64,000 bases of DNA from Sphingomonas sp. (GTDB lineage: Bacteria > Pseudomonadota > Alphaproteobacteria > Sphingomonadales > Sphingomonadaceae): the NCBI RefSeq assembly GCF_017304635.1, contig NZ_JAFKMA010000001.1:682001-746000 (forward strand). The letters run 5' to 3'. Of this stretch, positions 1 through 8,837 are shown piece after piece; position 1 is the stretch's first letter; each line of letters opens with the position of its first letter. Below the pieces are notes generated by a model, which saw only the letters and a program-made list of their open reading frames with translations, was not told the origin of the DNA and made no database searches. The position numbers were made by a program, and so were the translations under genes.

Positions 1-144
1 AACACGCAGATCGACGTGTTGCGGGCGCGCGAAAACCTAGCGGCGAGCGATGCCCAACTGCGGCAATATAGCGTTGCCCTGTTCAAGGCGATCGGTGGCG
101 GCTGGTCGGAGACGATGGCAGAGCCGGCGCGCGGCGCGAACTGA
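1..144 (+). CDS. C-terminus of NodT/CusC-type outer-membrane efflux lipoprotein (5' truncated)
   Basis: Only the last 47 codons are inside the window, read in frame 1 to a TGA at 142-144. The peptide begins NTQIDVLRARENLAASDAQL and contains ALFKAIGGGW. That glycine-tryptophan ending is typical of the last helix of NodT/CusC-family outer-membrane factors of RND efflux pumps, where the family has a long helical hairpin followed by this short tail. The rest of the gene, and probably the RND pump and adaptor genes, lie upstream of the window. Family assignment is by tail motif only. Confidence 0.7.
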   Translation, partial: NTQIDVLRARENLAASDAQLRQYSVALFKAIGGGWSETMAEPARGAN

Positions 145-568
145 GCAGCGTATTGGAACAACGATCGCCGCTAGCGACGTTAACGTTTCCGATTCGAAAT
201 GGTTAACAAATAGTTAATTTTGCAGTGCTTTTTCCGGCTGGTCTTACAGTCGCCGCCGCCGAACTGCTCGCGTAATCCAGATAAAGATCGGCCCGCCTCC
301 GCTGGCATCCCGCTGAAAAAACGGAAAAACCGGCGGACGACGGGCCGTCTAATTCGCTTTTACCAGGGACGAACTGCGTCGCCGTGGAGCAGCGCGATGA
401 GGAACGCGATCATTGCTTTTCTCCCGTGCACCCACCCCGGGGCACGCAATTTCCCTAATGGAAACTTAACCAAAAATCAATCGAGCCAGGTGATATCGAC
501 GTTGCCAAAACGACACGGAATTAGCGTGCTTAAGAGTTCCTTCAGCGCCTTTGCCTATTGCGGTAGTA
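145..568. other. Intergenic region of about 420 bp upstream of the EAL protein gene
   Basis: This stretch is visibly richer in A and T than the genes on either side, for example the TTAACAAATAGTTAATTTTG stretch at 203-222. It holds no convincing conserved protein. It presumably contains the promoter of the EAL gene. A 17-codon minus-strand reading frame (360-413) with a good ribosome-binding site is described under findings. I see no tRNA-like fold or clear rho-independent terminator. Confidence 0.5.
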
Positions 569-1870
569 ATGGTACGCACGATTGATCCCCTGCTGGCCGC
601 GGGCCGCACGGACGCACCGGCTGGTGAGCCGAGCGCGCCATGGAATGCGCAGGCGTTCGTCCAGATCACCAATTTCACCATGCTGCGCCGGCTGGTCGGT
701 GTCGCGCGCGCCAACGATATCGCGGTGGACGTTGCGGCGCGGCTGACCGCGGCAGTACCGGGAGCAGCGGTCAACGTCCTTGGGCGACTGGTGATAGAGA
801 TCCAGACGTGCGTCGCTGGTGCGGATGAACTGAACGAACTGGCCAGCAACATCGCCGGCGCGTTCGCGCGGCCGCTCGATCTCGACGGCGAACAACATCT
901 CGTCGAACTCGCGGTGGGCGTCGCGGCGGGGCCTCCCGGCCAGATCGACGACGTGCGCCTGGCAGAGGAAGCCGAGGAAGCGTTGGGCCAGTCGCGCAGC
1001 GAAGCAGCACCGGTGGTTCGCGACCTGTCGCAGATCGATCCGGCCAACGATCGCCATACCTTGCGCCGCGACTTGGTCGGTGCGGTCGATCGCGGCGAGA
1101 TGTTCCTGCAATATCAGCCCAAGGTCCATGTCCGCCGTCAGGAAGTGGCAAGTGCCGAAGCGTTGATCCGCTGGCGTCACCCGACCCGCGGCCTGATGCT
1201 GCCGAACGACTTCATCCCGATCGCGGAGAATTCGCGCGCGATCGGACGGCTAACATTATGGGTCATCGAACAGGTCATCGCCGACCAGCAACAGCTGCGC
1301 GCCGATGGCGAAGACATCACGATCTTCATCAACATCTCCGGACAGTTGCTGAGCGACGCCGGGTTCGTGAAGCGCGCATGTCAATTGGTGACGGCGAGCA
1401 AGATGCCGTTCGGGTTCGAGATCACCGAAACCTCGGTCATCCGCGATCCCGTGAGCGCGATCGCCAATCTCAACACCTTCGCCGACCATGGCATTTCGAT
1501 CGCGATCGACGATTACGGCGCGGGCCTGTCGAGTTTGGCCTATCTCAAGCAGTTACCGGCGAGCGAACTCAAGATCGACAAGATGTTCGTGCTGCAGCTG
1601 ACGAGCAGCAACCGCGATCCCCTGATCGTGCGCTCGACCATCGACCTCGCGCATGCGCTGGAGATGGAAGTGACCGCGGAGGGTGTCGAGACGCCAGCGG
1701 CGCTGGCTTTGCTCAGCGTGATGGGCTGCGACATGATCCAGGGCTATCTCATCAGCCGTCCGCTCGAGATCGAGGCGTTTCGCCAGTATATGCGCGACCA
1801 CAAGGATGCCGGACTGGTCGACGCCGCGCGCGCGAGTTTCCGCGCGTCCGCGTTCCGCCGCGCGGGGTAA
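569..1870 (+). CDS. EAL-domain c-di-GMP phosphodiesterase with degenerate N-terminal GGDEF-like region
   Basis: This 433-aa protein has no signal peptide or membrane segment, so it should be cytoplasmic. Residues about 20-150 look like a GGDEF fold that has lost the GGDEF signature. Residues about 170-425 form an EAL domain. Its metal and catalytic motifs are present: AEALIRW (E197), INISGQ, FEITETS, IDDYGAGLSSL, LKIDK and AEGVET. By family knowledge this predicts hydrolysis of cyclic di-GMP to pGpG, with the N-terminal part perhaps regulatory. I chose the ATG at 569 over an in-frame TTG at 551. The gene is 45 bp upstream of a sensor kinase on the same strand. Confidence 0.88.
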   Translation: MVRTIDPLLAAGRTDAPAGEPSAPWNAQAFVQITNFTMLRRLVGVARANDIAVDVAARLTAAVPGAAVNVLGRLVIEIQTCVAGADELNELASNIAGAFARPLDLDGEQHLVELAVGVAAGPPGQIDDVRLAEEAEEALGQSRSEAAPVVRDLSQIDPANDRHTLRRDLVGAVDRGEMFLQYQPKVHVRRQEVASAEALIRWRHPTRGLMLPNDFIPIAENSRAIGRLTLWVIEQVIADQQQLRADGEDITIFINISGQLLSDAGFVKRACQLVTASKMPFGFEITETSVIRDPVSAIANLNTFADHGISIAIDDYGAGLSSLAYLKQLPASELKIDKMFVLQLTSSNRDPLIVRSTIDLAHALEMEVTAEGVETPAALALLSVMGCDMIQGYLISRPLEIEAFRQYMRDHKDAGLVDAARASFRASAFRRAG

Positions 1871-1915
1871 GCGCTTAGCGCCGTCTTAACCTCGCATCGT
1901 GATGATGGTGTCACG

Positions 1916-4345
1916 ATGCCGCGCCGAACGTTCACCTCTCTGATCTTGGCCATGCTCGGCATCGCGGCGTCGTCGGCTCAAATTCACGCGCAATCGGATG
2001 CGGCAGCCCGGGCGGACGCACTGATCGCCGCCGCGCGCGCGTCGATGGTCAGCGATCCCAAGGCAACGATCGCAACGGCTCGACAGGCCCGAGCGATCGC
2101 GGCGAAAGGCGGCGGCGGGAATGCCGCACAGGATATCGCGACATCGCAATGGCTCGAGGGGGAGGCGGACCTGCGGCTGAACGACCCGGGTGCTGCGAAA
2201 TCTTTGTTGGAGGCAGCGTATGCAGCGGTCAAGGACCAGCCATCGTCGCGCCTGAAAGGTGACGTCCTGCGTTCGCGGGGCGGATATCATTGGGCGGTGG
2301 CGCAAGTCGCTCCGGCCCTGACGGACTATCAGGCAGCGTTCGAGATATATCGTTCCGTTGGCGACACACGTAGCCAAGCCGTCACCTTGCTCCTCATCGC
2401 GTTGCTCTATCAGGATGCGACCGATTACGCATCGGCACTCAAATATTATAATCAGGCGCTCGATACGTACCGCGGAGATCCTCAGCTTTTGGTGGGAATG
2501 TATAATAATCGCGGCAACATGTTCAAAGAGTTGGGGCGATATGCCGAGGCGCAATCGGATTTCGATGCTGCCCTAAAACTGGCGCGACAGCTGAACAGCG
2601 TCGTCATTCAAGGACAAGTGCTTCGGAACTTGGCGTGGATGCAACTTCGTGCCGGTAACGTCGATGCAGCCGATCGTCTGGTTGCCGAAGGCTTCCGGTT
2701 GCCGAGTGATCTCGATAGCGACGATTCCCGTCGGCTGTTCTGGTCGGTTGCGGCTCAGATATCGCTGCAACAGGGGCACTTCGATGAAGCGCGCCAACGC
2801 ATCGAGCGCGCCTTCGATGGCGCGGGTGATACCACATCGACGATGGTCTGGTGGCAGGCGCACAAGACGGCGTTCGAAATCTACAAACGCGTCGGTGAGC
2901 CGGGGCTTGCCCTGCAACACCTCGAAGCGCTCAAGCAGATCGACGACAGCAGCAACAAGGTGGCGGCGTCGGCCAACACCGCGCTGATGGCGGCGAAGTT
3001 CGATTCGAACAATCAGCAGCTCAAGATCGCCAAGCTCCAGGCGGACGAAGCCAAGCGGACGTTGGAATACGAACGCGCGAAGGCGCGGACGCAGCTATGG
3101 ATCTTCGTCGGATCGGGCGTGTCGGTCGTGGTGATCTTCGGCATGCTCGGCTTCGGGTTGGTCACGATCCGGCGCAGCCGCGATCAGGTGCGCGCGGCCA
3201 ACGTCGATCTCGCCGCGACCAACGTGGCGCTGGGTAAAGCGCTGGCGGCGAAGACCGAATTCCTCGCGACCACCAGCCACGAGATTCGCACGCCGCTCAA
3301 CGGCATTCTGGGCATGACGCAAGTGATGCTGGCCGACCAGAGGCTCGACAGCGCGATGCGCGACCGGATCGGCGTCGTCCACGGCGCCGGCGTGTCGATG
3401 CGAGCGCTGGTCGACGACATCCTCGATGTCGCCAAGATGGAGACGGGCAATCTGACGATCGAGCGCGCGCCGGTCGATCTGCCGGCGATGCTGCGTGACG
3501 TGTCGCGACTGTGGGAGGAGCAGGCGCGGGCGAAGGGGATTGCGTTCGAGCTCGACGTCGCGCAGGCGCCGGCGCGGATCGAGAGCGACCCGGCGCGGCT
3601 CCGTCAGGTCGTGTTCAACCTGCTGTCGAACGCGCTCAAGTTCACGCAGGCCGGCTCGATCCGCCTGACCGCGCAGGTCGTCACGGCCGACGCTGGCGAG
3701 CAACTGGCGATCGTGATCTGCGACACCGGCATCGGCATTCCCGCCGACAAGCTGGAGCTGATCTTCGAATCGTTCCGCCAGGCCGATGCCGGGACGACGC
3801 GCCAGTTCGGCGGGACCGGTCTCGGCCTGGCGATCTGCCGCAACATCGCGCGGGCGATGGACGGCGACGTCGCGGTCGCCAGTGCGCCGGGTGAGGGATC
3901 GACCTTCACGCTGACCGTGCCGCTGGTCCGGCTTGCGGAGGAAGTGTCGACGCCGGCCGACGCGAGTGAGCCGGCGTTGCTCATCATCGACAAGAACCCG
4001 ATCAGCCGCGCCACGCTGAAGACCCTGTTCGCGTCGAAATTCGCCAATCTGAAGGTCGCCGGGTCGATCGACGAAGCGCGACAGCTGATCGACGGCGGCG
4101 GGGTCGGCCGCGTGCTGACCGACGAAGCGACGATCGCGATGGCCGGGTCGGCCGAGGACGGCGTTGCGGCGCTCGACGGCCCGCCGCTATCGCTCCTGTG
4201 GAGCCAACCCGATGAGAATACGACGGAACGTTTCGCCGCGCTGGGCGTCGATCAACTGATCGCCAAGCCGATCGCCAGCACCGCGCTCGTCCTCGCGATC
4301 GTTACGCGAGCGAAAAAACATGTTATTGCGCAACAGGCTGCTTGA
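1916..4345 (+). CDS. TPR-containing hybrid sensor histidine kinase
   Basis: The product is 809 aa. A signal sequence (about residues 1-25) is followed by a periplasmic helical region with TPR-like repeats (about 35-380), a single membrane helix (about 394-418), a HisKA domain with SHEIRTPLNG (phosphoacceptor H455), and an HATPase domain with NLLSNALKF (N568), DTGIGIP (D603) and FGGTGLGLAI. The C-terminus (about 686-805) has the size of a receiver domain and keeps IID and AKP elements. It lacks a normal DD pair and a clear phospho-aspartate MP motif, so it may be a pseudo-receiver. The stand-alone receiver gene 54 bp downstream is the obvious partner. The signal sensed is unknown. Confidence 0.88.
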   Translation: MPRRTFTSLILAMLGIAASSAQIHAQSDAAARADALIAAARASMVSDPKATIATARQARAIAAKGGGGNAAQDIATSQWLEGEADLRLNDPGAAKSLLEAAYAAVKDQPSSRLKGDVLRSRGGYHWAVAQVAPALTDYQAAFEIYRSVGDTRSQAVTLLLIALLYQDATDYASALKYYNQALDTYRGDPQLLVGMYNNRGNMFKELGRYAEAQSDFDAALKLARQLNSVVIQGQVLRNLAWMQLRAGNVDAADRLVAEGFRLPSDLDSDDSRRLFWSVAAQISLQQGHFDEARQRIERAFDGAGDTTSTMVWWQAHKTAFEIYKRVGEPGLALQHLEALKQIDDSSNKVAASANTALMAAKFDSNNQQLKIAKLQADEAKRTLEYERAKARTQLWIFVGSGVSVVVIFGMLGFGLVTIRRSRDQVRAANVDLAATNVALGKALAAKTEFLATTSHEIRTPLNGILGMTQVMLADQRLDSAMRDRIGVVHGAGVSMRALVDDILDVAKMETGNLTIERAPVDLPAMLRDVSRLWEEQARAKGIAFELDVAQAPARIESDPARLRQVVFNLLSNALKFTQAGSIRLTAQVVTADAGEQLAIVICDTGIGIPADKLELIFESFRQADAGTTRQFGGTGLGLAICRNIARAMDGDVAVASAPGEGSTFTLTVPLVRLAEEVSTPADASEPALLIIDKNPISRATLKTLFASKFANLKVAGSIDEARQLIDGGGVGRVLTDEATIAMAGSAEDGVAALDGPPLSLLWSQPDENTTERFAALGVDQLIAKPIASTALVLAIVTRAKKHVIAQQAA

Positions 4346-4399
4346 GTTGATAGGGGCAGCAATGCACGATTCTATCCCGGGCTGGGGAGCCGACGGATT

Positions 4400-4786
4400 A
4401 TGAACGTTCTCTTCATCGAGGACGATCCAATGAATCGCCGCGTCGTCGGCGATATGCTCGACGTAGCCGGCGCGACCATGGTCGAGGCCGAAAGCGGCGA
4501 GGTTGGACTGAAACTGATCGACGAGCGCGATTTCGACATGGCGCTGGTCGATCTCCGCATGCCGGGAATGGACGGCATCACCGCGATCCGTGCTATCCGG
4601 GCGCGCACCGATGCCAAGGCCAAGCTGCCGATCATCGTCGTCACCGCCGATACCGCGATCGACCTACGCGAGCGGTGCCTGGCGGCGGGGGCCGACGACG
4701 TGCTGTTCAAGCCGGTCGCGATGGACGCGCTGTTCGAGGCGATGGGCCGCATCCTGGCGGGCGGCGAGGGCGACGTCATCCTCTGA
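4400..4786 (+). CDS. Single-domain CheY-like response regulator
   Basis: The 128-aa protein is one receiver domain and nothing else. The acidic pair is D8-D9 in FIEDDP, the phosphoacceptor is D51 in LVDLRMPGMDG, and the switch residues are T82 (VVTAD) and K104 (LFKP). All are canonical, unlike the degenerate receiver at the end of the kinase immediately upstream. I infer that it takes phosphate from that kinase or from a phosphorelay. With no output domain it must act by protein-protein contact. The start ATG at 4400 is supported by the position of the first beta strand. Confidence 0.93.
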   Translation: MNVLFIEDDPMNRRVVGDMLDVAGATMVEAESGEVGLKLIDERDFDMALVDLRMPGMDGITAIRAIRARTDAKAKLPIIVVTADTAIDLRERCLAAGADDVLFKPVAMDALFEAMGRILAGGEGDVIL

Positions 4787-4838
4787 CCGCGACCGGTGCG
4801 GCTTTCGGTCGCACCGCGCTCGTGCCAAGGATGCCGGG

Positions 4839-5729
4839 ATGGTCGGCAAGCTTTCTCGCGAATCCCGCCCGCTCGGCAAGAGCGGCATCCTGGTGTCCCC
4901 GATCGCGTGGGGGATGTGGCGATTGGCGGGCGAGCCGGCCGACGCGCGGGCTCTGGCGGAAGCCGCGCTCGACGCCGGTATCACCCTCTTCGACACCGCC
5001 GACATCTACGGCGCGCAGGAGCAGGGCGGGTTCGGCGCGGCGGAGACGCTGTTCGGCCGGATACTCGCCGAAACGCCGGGGCTGCGCGACCGGATCGTGC
5101 TGGCGACCAAGGGCGGGATCGTCCCCGGCGTGCCTTACAATTCGAGTGCCGGCTATCTCGACCGCGCGATCGAGGCGTCGCTGCGCCGGCTCGGCGTCGA
5201 GCAGGTCGATCTGTGGCAAGTGCATCGCCCGGACCTGCTCGCGCATCCGCAGGAGCTCGCCGCGACGCTCGAACGCTTCGTGACCAGCGGCAAGGCGCGG
5301 GCGATCGGAGTATCGAACTTCACGCCGGCGCAGGTCGCGGCGCTCGAAAGCTTCCTCACCGTGCCACTCGCGAGCATCCAGCCGGAATTCTCGCCGCTTT
5401 ACACCGCGCCGCTTTGGGACGGCACGCTCGATGCCGCGATGGCCCGCGACCATGCGGTGCTGGCCTGGTCGCCGCTCGGCGGCGGGCGGATCGCGCAGGG
5501 GCAGGGGGATGCCGCCGACCTGCTCGCGGCCAAGGCGGAAGCGTCGGGCGTATCTGTCGCCGCCGCCACTTACGCCTGGGCGATGGCGCATCCGGCGCGG
5601 ATCATCCCGATCGTCGGCAGCCAGCGGGCCGAACGCATCCGGGAATCCGCCGACGCCTTCCGCGTCGAATGGACGCGCGTCGAATGGTATAAGGTGCTGG
5701 AGGCGGCGACGGGGCAGAAGCTGCCTTGA
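4839..5729 (+). CDS. Aldo/keto reductase family oxidoreductase
   Basis: The product is 296 aa, the usual length for the family. The AKR catalytic tetrad is visible: Asp and Tyr in FDTADIYG, Lys in LATKGGI and His in WQVHRPD. A conserved SNFTPAQ segment and a C-terminal IIPIVGSQ segment for cofactor binding follow. It should be a cytosolic NADPH-dependent reductase of small carbonyls; the substrate cannot be told. The ATG at 4839 begins MVGKLSRESRPLGKSGI and is preferred to longer in-frame starts that run back through the response regulator gene. It ends just before tRNA-Cys on the other strand. Confidence 0.9.
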   Translation: MVGKLSRESRPLGKSGILVSPIAWGMWRLAGEPADARALAEAALDAGITLFDTADIYGAQEQGGFGAAETLFGRILAETPGLRDRIVLATKGGIVPGVPYNSSAGYLDRAIEASLRRLGVEQVDLWQVHRPDLLAHPQELAATLERFVTSGKARAIGVSNFTPAQVAALESFLTVPLASIQPEFSPLYTAPLWDGTLDAAMARDHAVLAWSPLGGGRIAQGQGDAADLLAAKAEASGVSVAAATYAWAMAHPARIIPIVGSQRAERIRESADAFRVEWTRVEWYKVLEAATGQKLP

Positions 5730-5748
5730 CCATCATCACCGCCGCCTT

Positions 5749-5822
5749 TGGAGGCCCGACCGGGAATCGAACCCGGGTGCAAGGATTTGCAGTCCTCTGC
5801 GTCACCACTCCGCCATCGGGCC
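5749..5822 (-). tRNA. tRNA-Cys (GCA)
   Basis: Read on the minus strand, 5822 to 5749, the sequence folds as a 74-nt tRNA. The acceptor stem is GGCCCGA paired with TCGGGCC, the T-loop is GTTCGATTC, the anticodon stem-loop contains CTGCAAA with anticodon GCA, and the encoded end is T-CCA. The U discriminator is an identity element of tRNA-Cys. No integrase or duplicated 3' end is seen nearby. Confidence 0.97.
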
Positions 5823-5986
5823 TCGACGTGCGGCAAGGCGCGGGGCTTTGCGTAAGGCACGCGGCCAAGTCAACCGCCACCGATAATTTCGTCATCGGGT
5901 TGGCGTCGGCGACCGCGCGCCATATAGAGGCGCTCGCGATACGAAGTGTATTGCGCAGATAAAACAGTTGTGCGATTGGGCTGGCT

Positions 5987-6652
5987 ATGAACGATCCGGC
6001 AGCGGACATCCTTGGATACGACGCGATGCGCCACGCGATGGTGCAGAGCCAGTTGCGGACCAACGCGGTCAACGACCCGCGCGTGGTGACCGCGATGGCG
6101 AAAGTGCCGCGCGAGAAATTCGTACCCGCCGGCGTGCGCGCGCTGGCCTATCGCGACACCGCGGTGGCGATCGGCAACGGCCGGTCGATCAACGTGCCGA
6201 TCGCGACGGGCAAGTTGTTGACCGAAGCGTACCTGACGCCGACCGACCGCGTGCTGCTGATCGGGGCGGCGGGCGGCTATACGGCGGCGGTGCTGGCCGA
6301 GCTGGTGGCGTCGGTGGTCGCGGTCGAGAGCGATCCCGATCTCGCGGCGCATGCCCGTACGGCGCTGGCCGGTACGACGGTGACCCTGGTCGAGGGGCCG
6401 CTTGAGCGCGGTTATGCCGAGGGTGCGCCGTACGATGTGCTGGTGATCGACGGCGCGATCGAGCAGGTGCCGGCGACGCTGACCACGCAGCTCGCGCCCG
6501 ATGGCCGGATCGTGACCGGCCTGGTCGAGCGCGGCGTCAAGCGGCTGGCGTCTGGCCGCGCGATCAAGGGGGCGTTCGGCCTGCGCGCGTTCGCCGATAT
6601 CGATTGTGTCGATTTGCCGGGCTTTGCCAGCCCGCGCGGTTTTTCGTTCTGA
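5987..6652 (+). CDS. Protein-L-isoaspartate O-methyltransferase family protein
   Basis: The 221-aa protein matches the PCMT family in length and order. An N-terminal segment MVQSQLRTNAVNDPRVV is followed by VPREKFVP, then an SAM-binding loop LLIGAAGGYTAAVL and an acidic VIDGAIEQVP strand. Family members methylate isoaspartyl residues in damaged proteins using SAM. Alphaproteobacterial members lying just upstream of tolC are common, and here tolC starts 14 bp after the stop. The glycine loop differs from the classical GTGSGY, so activity on isoaspartate is not certain. Start ATG 5987 is well placed. Confidence 0.85.
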   Translation: MNDPAADILGYDAMRHAMVQSQLRTNAVNDPRVVTAMAKVPREKFVPAGVRALAYRDTAVAIGNGRSINVPIATGKLLTEAYLTPTDRVLLIGAAGGYTAAVLAELVASVVAVESDPDLAAHARTALAGTTVTLVEGPLERGYAEGAPYDVLVIDGAIEQVPATLTTQLAPDGRIVTGLVERGVKRLASGRAIKGAFGLRAFADIDCVDLPGFASPRGFSF

Positions 6653-6666
6653 ATTTGGGGGTTCCG

Positions 6667-8172
6667 ATGCGCGTTTCCGTCCTGCTGGGTTGCGTCGGGC
6701 TTGCCGCCCTCGCGGCCGTGCCGGCGACCGCCGACACGCTGCGTGAGGCATTGCTCGCGGCCTATAAGAACAATCCGAGCCTCGCCGCGGCACGCGCCGG
6801 TGTTCGCGCGACCGACGAAAACGTGGCGATCGCCGAGGCGGCGGGGCGCCCCGGCGTGTCGGTCAACGGCAATTACACCGAGAATGCGCTCAACAGCGCC
6901 AACACCTTCCTGTCGCCGCAGCGCCAGGCGCAGGGTAACGCCCAATTGGTCGTGCCGCTTTATCAGGGCGGGCGCGTCGCTAACTCGATCCGCGGCGCCG
7001 AAACACGCGTCGAGGCGAGCCGCGCGCAATTGCGCGGGACCGAATCGGATCTCTTCGTCGGCGTCGTCGGCGCCTATATGGACGTGATCCGCGACGAGGC
7101 GATCGTCGGACTCAATCAGGAAAACGTGAAGGTGCTGGAGGTCAACCTCCAGGCGACGCGCGACCGGTTTCAGGTCGGCGACCTGACCCGCACCGACGTC
7201 GCCCAGTCGGAAGCGCGCCTGTCGGTCGCGCGCGGCCAGCTGGAAACGGCGCAGGCGCGGCTGATTTCGAGCAAGGAAAGCTATATCCGTCTGGTTGGCA
7301 CGCCGCCGGGCAAGCTGGAGGATCCGCCCGCGCTGCCCAACCTGCCCGATTCGGCGGATGCAGCGGTCGATGTCGCGCTGAAGAGCAACCCGAACCTGCT
7401 GGCCGCCCAACGCAGCAGCGACGCGAGCCGGTTCGACGTCAGCGCCGCGCGGGCGTCGCGCCTGCCGCAAGTGTCGGGCGTCGTCGGCGGCAATTATTTC
7501 AACTATCTCGGCTCGTACGGCGCCGGCACCAGCCCGAAGCCGGGCCAGACCGGGTCGGCGGCCACGGTCGGCCTGCAATTCACGCTCCCGATCTATCAGG
7601 GCGGTTTGCCCGCCGCGCAGGAACGCCAAGCGCAGGAACGCCGCGCGCAGGCGCTGGAGACGGTGACCGATACCGAGCGCGCGGTGATCGCGCAGACGCG
7701 CTCGGCCTATGCGATCTGGAAATCCTCGCTGGAGGTGATCGCCTCGTCGCAGCGCGCGGTGGAGGCCAACAAGCTCAGCCTGGAGGGCGTCCGCGCCGAG
7801 AACAGCGTCGGCAACCGCACCATCCTCGACATCCTGAACGCCGAGCAGGAATTGCTCAACAGCCAGGTGACGCTGGTGACGGCGCAGCGCGATGCGTATG
7901 TCGCGGGCTTCGCATTGCTGTCGGCGATGGGTGAGGCGGAGGCGCGCGACCTCGGGCTCGACGGCGGCGTGCTCTACGACCCGCTGAGCAACTACAAGCG
8001 CACCAAGCGCAGCTGGAGCGATTTCGGCGGCAAATCGACCTACGTCCCGACCGGCACCAGCACGCGCGGCACCCCGGCGCAGGACGCCAGCCAGCAGCGT
8101 CCGCTCGACCCGAGCCTCAACGCGCCGGTTGACACGGCCCCCGATGCACCGCCAAGTGGGACGCGGAAATAG
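6667..8172 (+). CDS. tolC: TolC family outer-membrane protein
   Basis: The product is 501 aa with a signal peptide (MRVSVLLGCVGLAALAAVPATA) and mature start DTLREALLAAYKNNPSL. Two related halves each carry the TolC-type helical pattern, including VPLYQGGRV in the first half and LPIYQGGLPAA in the second, and the NRTILDILNAEQELLNSQV element near the end. It should trimerise into the outer-membrane channel used by type I secretion and by RND or ABC pumps. About 55 C-terminal residues are polar and proline-rich, probably periplasmic. The ATG at 6667 gives the signal peptide. The gene is co-directional with the pcm-like gene upstream. Confidence 0.93.
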   Translation: MRVSVLLGCVGLAALAAVPATADTLREALLAAYKNNPSLAAARAGVRATDENVAIAEAAGRPGVSVNGNYTENALNSANTFLSPQRQAQGNAQLVVPLYQGGRVANSIRGAETRVEASRAQLRGTESDLFVGVVGAYMDVIRDEAIVGLNQENVKVLEVNLQATRDRFQVGDLTRTDVAQSEARLSVARGQLETAQARLISSKESYIRLVGTPPGKLEDPPALPNLPDSADAAVDVALKSNPNLLAAQRSSDASRFDVSAARASRLPQVSGVVGGNYFNYLGSYGAGTSPKPGQTGSAATVGLQFTLPIYQGGLPAAQERQAQERRAQALETVTDTERAVIAQTRSAYAIWKSSLEVIASSQRAVEANKLSLEGVRAENSVGNRTILDILNAEQELLNSQVTLVTAQRDAYVAGFALLSAMGEAEARDLGLDGGVLYDPLSNYKRTKRSWSDFGGKSTYVPTGTSTRGTPAQDASQQRPLDPSLNAPVDTAPDAPPSGTRK

Positions 8173-8220
8173 CCCGCGACGATCGCAGGCGATCCGGTTT
8201 GTCAGGGAAGCAGGCCGTTT

Positions 8221-8778
8221 ATGGGGGACGTGAGCGCGGAACCGTCGATGGAAGATATCTTGGCCTCGATCAAACGCATCATCGCCGAGGATGCGGACGG
8301 CGGCGCGCACGTGCGCGCCCGTCGGCGTGCGGCGCCCCCCGTCGTCGATCTCGACGATCGCGACCATGACGAACGGCACGACGTGCTCGACCTGAACGAG
8401 CCGGCGCCGAGCCCGGTCCATTTCCAGCCCGAGCCGCCGGCGATTGAACCGATGCCGATGTCGCCCCCCGTTGCCGAAATGACCGACGCCATGCCCGCCG
8501 CCCCGACCAAGTCCGAATCGATCGCTCCCGCCGCCGCTGCGCCGGTGAACGAGACGATCGTGTCGCCCGCCACCGCGGAGGCGAGCCGCGCGCCGCTCGA
8601 CACGCTGTCGAAGCTGGTCGAAAAGCCGGAGGCGCCCGCCGCCGACGGCATCACGCTCGACGCGATGGTGCGCGAGATGCTGCGCCCGATGCTGCGCGAA
8701 TGGCTCGACAAGAACCTGCCGCCGATGGTCGAGGCGCTGGTCGCCAAGGAAATCGCCCGGATCGTCGCCGGGCGCTAA
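8221..8778 (+). CDS. DUF2497 / PopZ-like polar organizing protein
   Basis: The product is 185 aa. The N-terminus contains EPSMEDILASIKRIIAEDA, the conserved first helix of DUF2497 proteins. A long acidic, proline-rich, low-complexity middle (about 45-135) is followed by a C-terminal helical block VREMLRPMLREWLDKNLP and VEALVAKEIARI. This architecture is that of Caulobacter PopZ, a pole-organising scaffold: interacting N-terminal helix, disordered spacer, oligomerising C-terminal helices. I infer a scaffold role at the cell pole. The ATG at 8221 follows tolC by 48 bp. The family is clear, the function in this species is inferred. Confidence 0.85.
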   Translation: MGDVSAEPSMEDILASIKRIIAEDADGGAHVRARRRAAPPVVDLDDRDHDERHDVLDLNEPAPSPVHFQPEPPAIEPMPMSPPVAEMTDAMPAAPTKSESIAPAAAAPVNETIVSPATAEASRAPLDTLSKLVEKPEAPAADGITLDAMVREMLRPMLREWLDKNLPPMVEALVAKEIARIVAGR

Positions 8779-8837
8779 AGTGTGCGCGAACGGCGGCCGG
8801 TTGCCCGGCTCGCCCGCATCTGCTTTACCTCTGGGCC

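Noticed and set aside
220..585. A 121-codon plus-strand frame in the first intergenic region
   Set aside because: The translation (MQCFFRLVLQSPPPNC...) has no recognisable structure, starts inside the intergenic AT-rich area and overlaps the start of the EAL gene in another frame.
5749..5822. Integration site at tRNA genes
   Set aside because: None of the three tRNAs is followed by an integrase gene, a duplicated 3' tRNA end or a foreign-composition segment.
6412..8421. Long minus-strand open frame opposite pcm-tolC
   Set aside because: It is a GC-driven antisense shadow. The Arg/His-rich composition lacks domains, and the plus strand carries clear genes. Similar shadows opposite the S9 peptidase, tkt, AmpG-like and ffh genes were rejected for the same reason.
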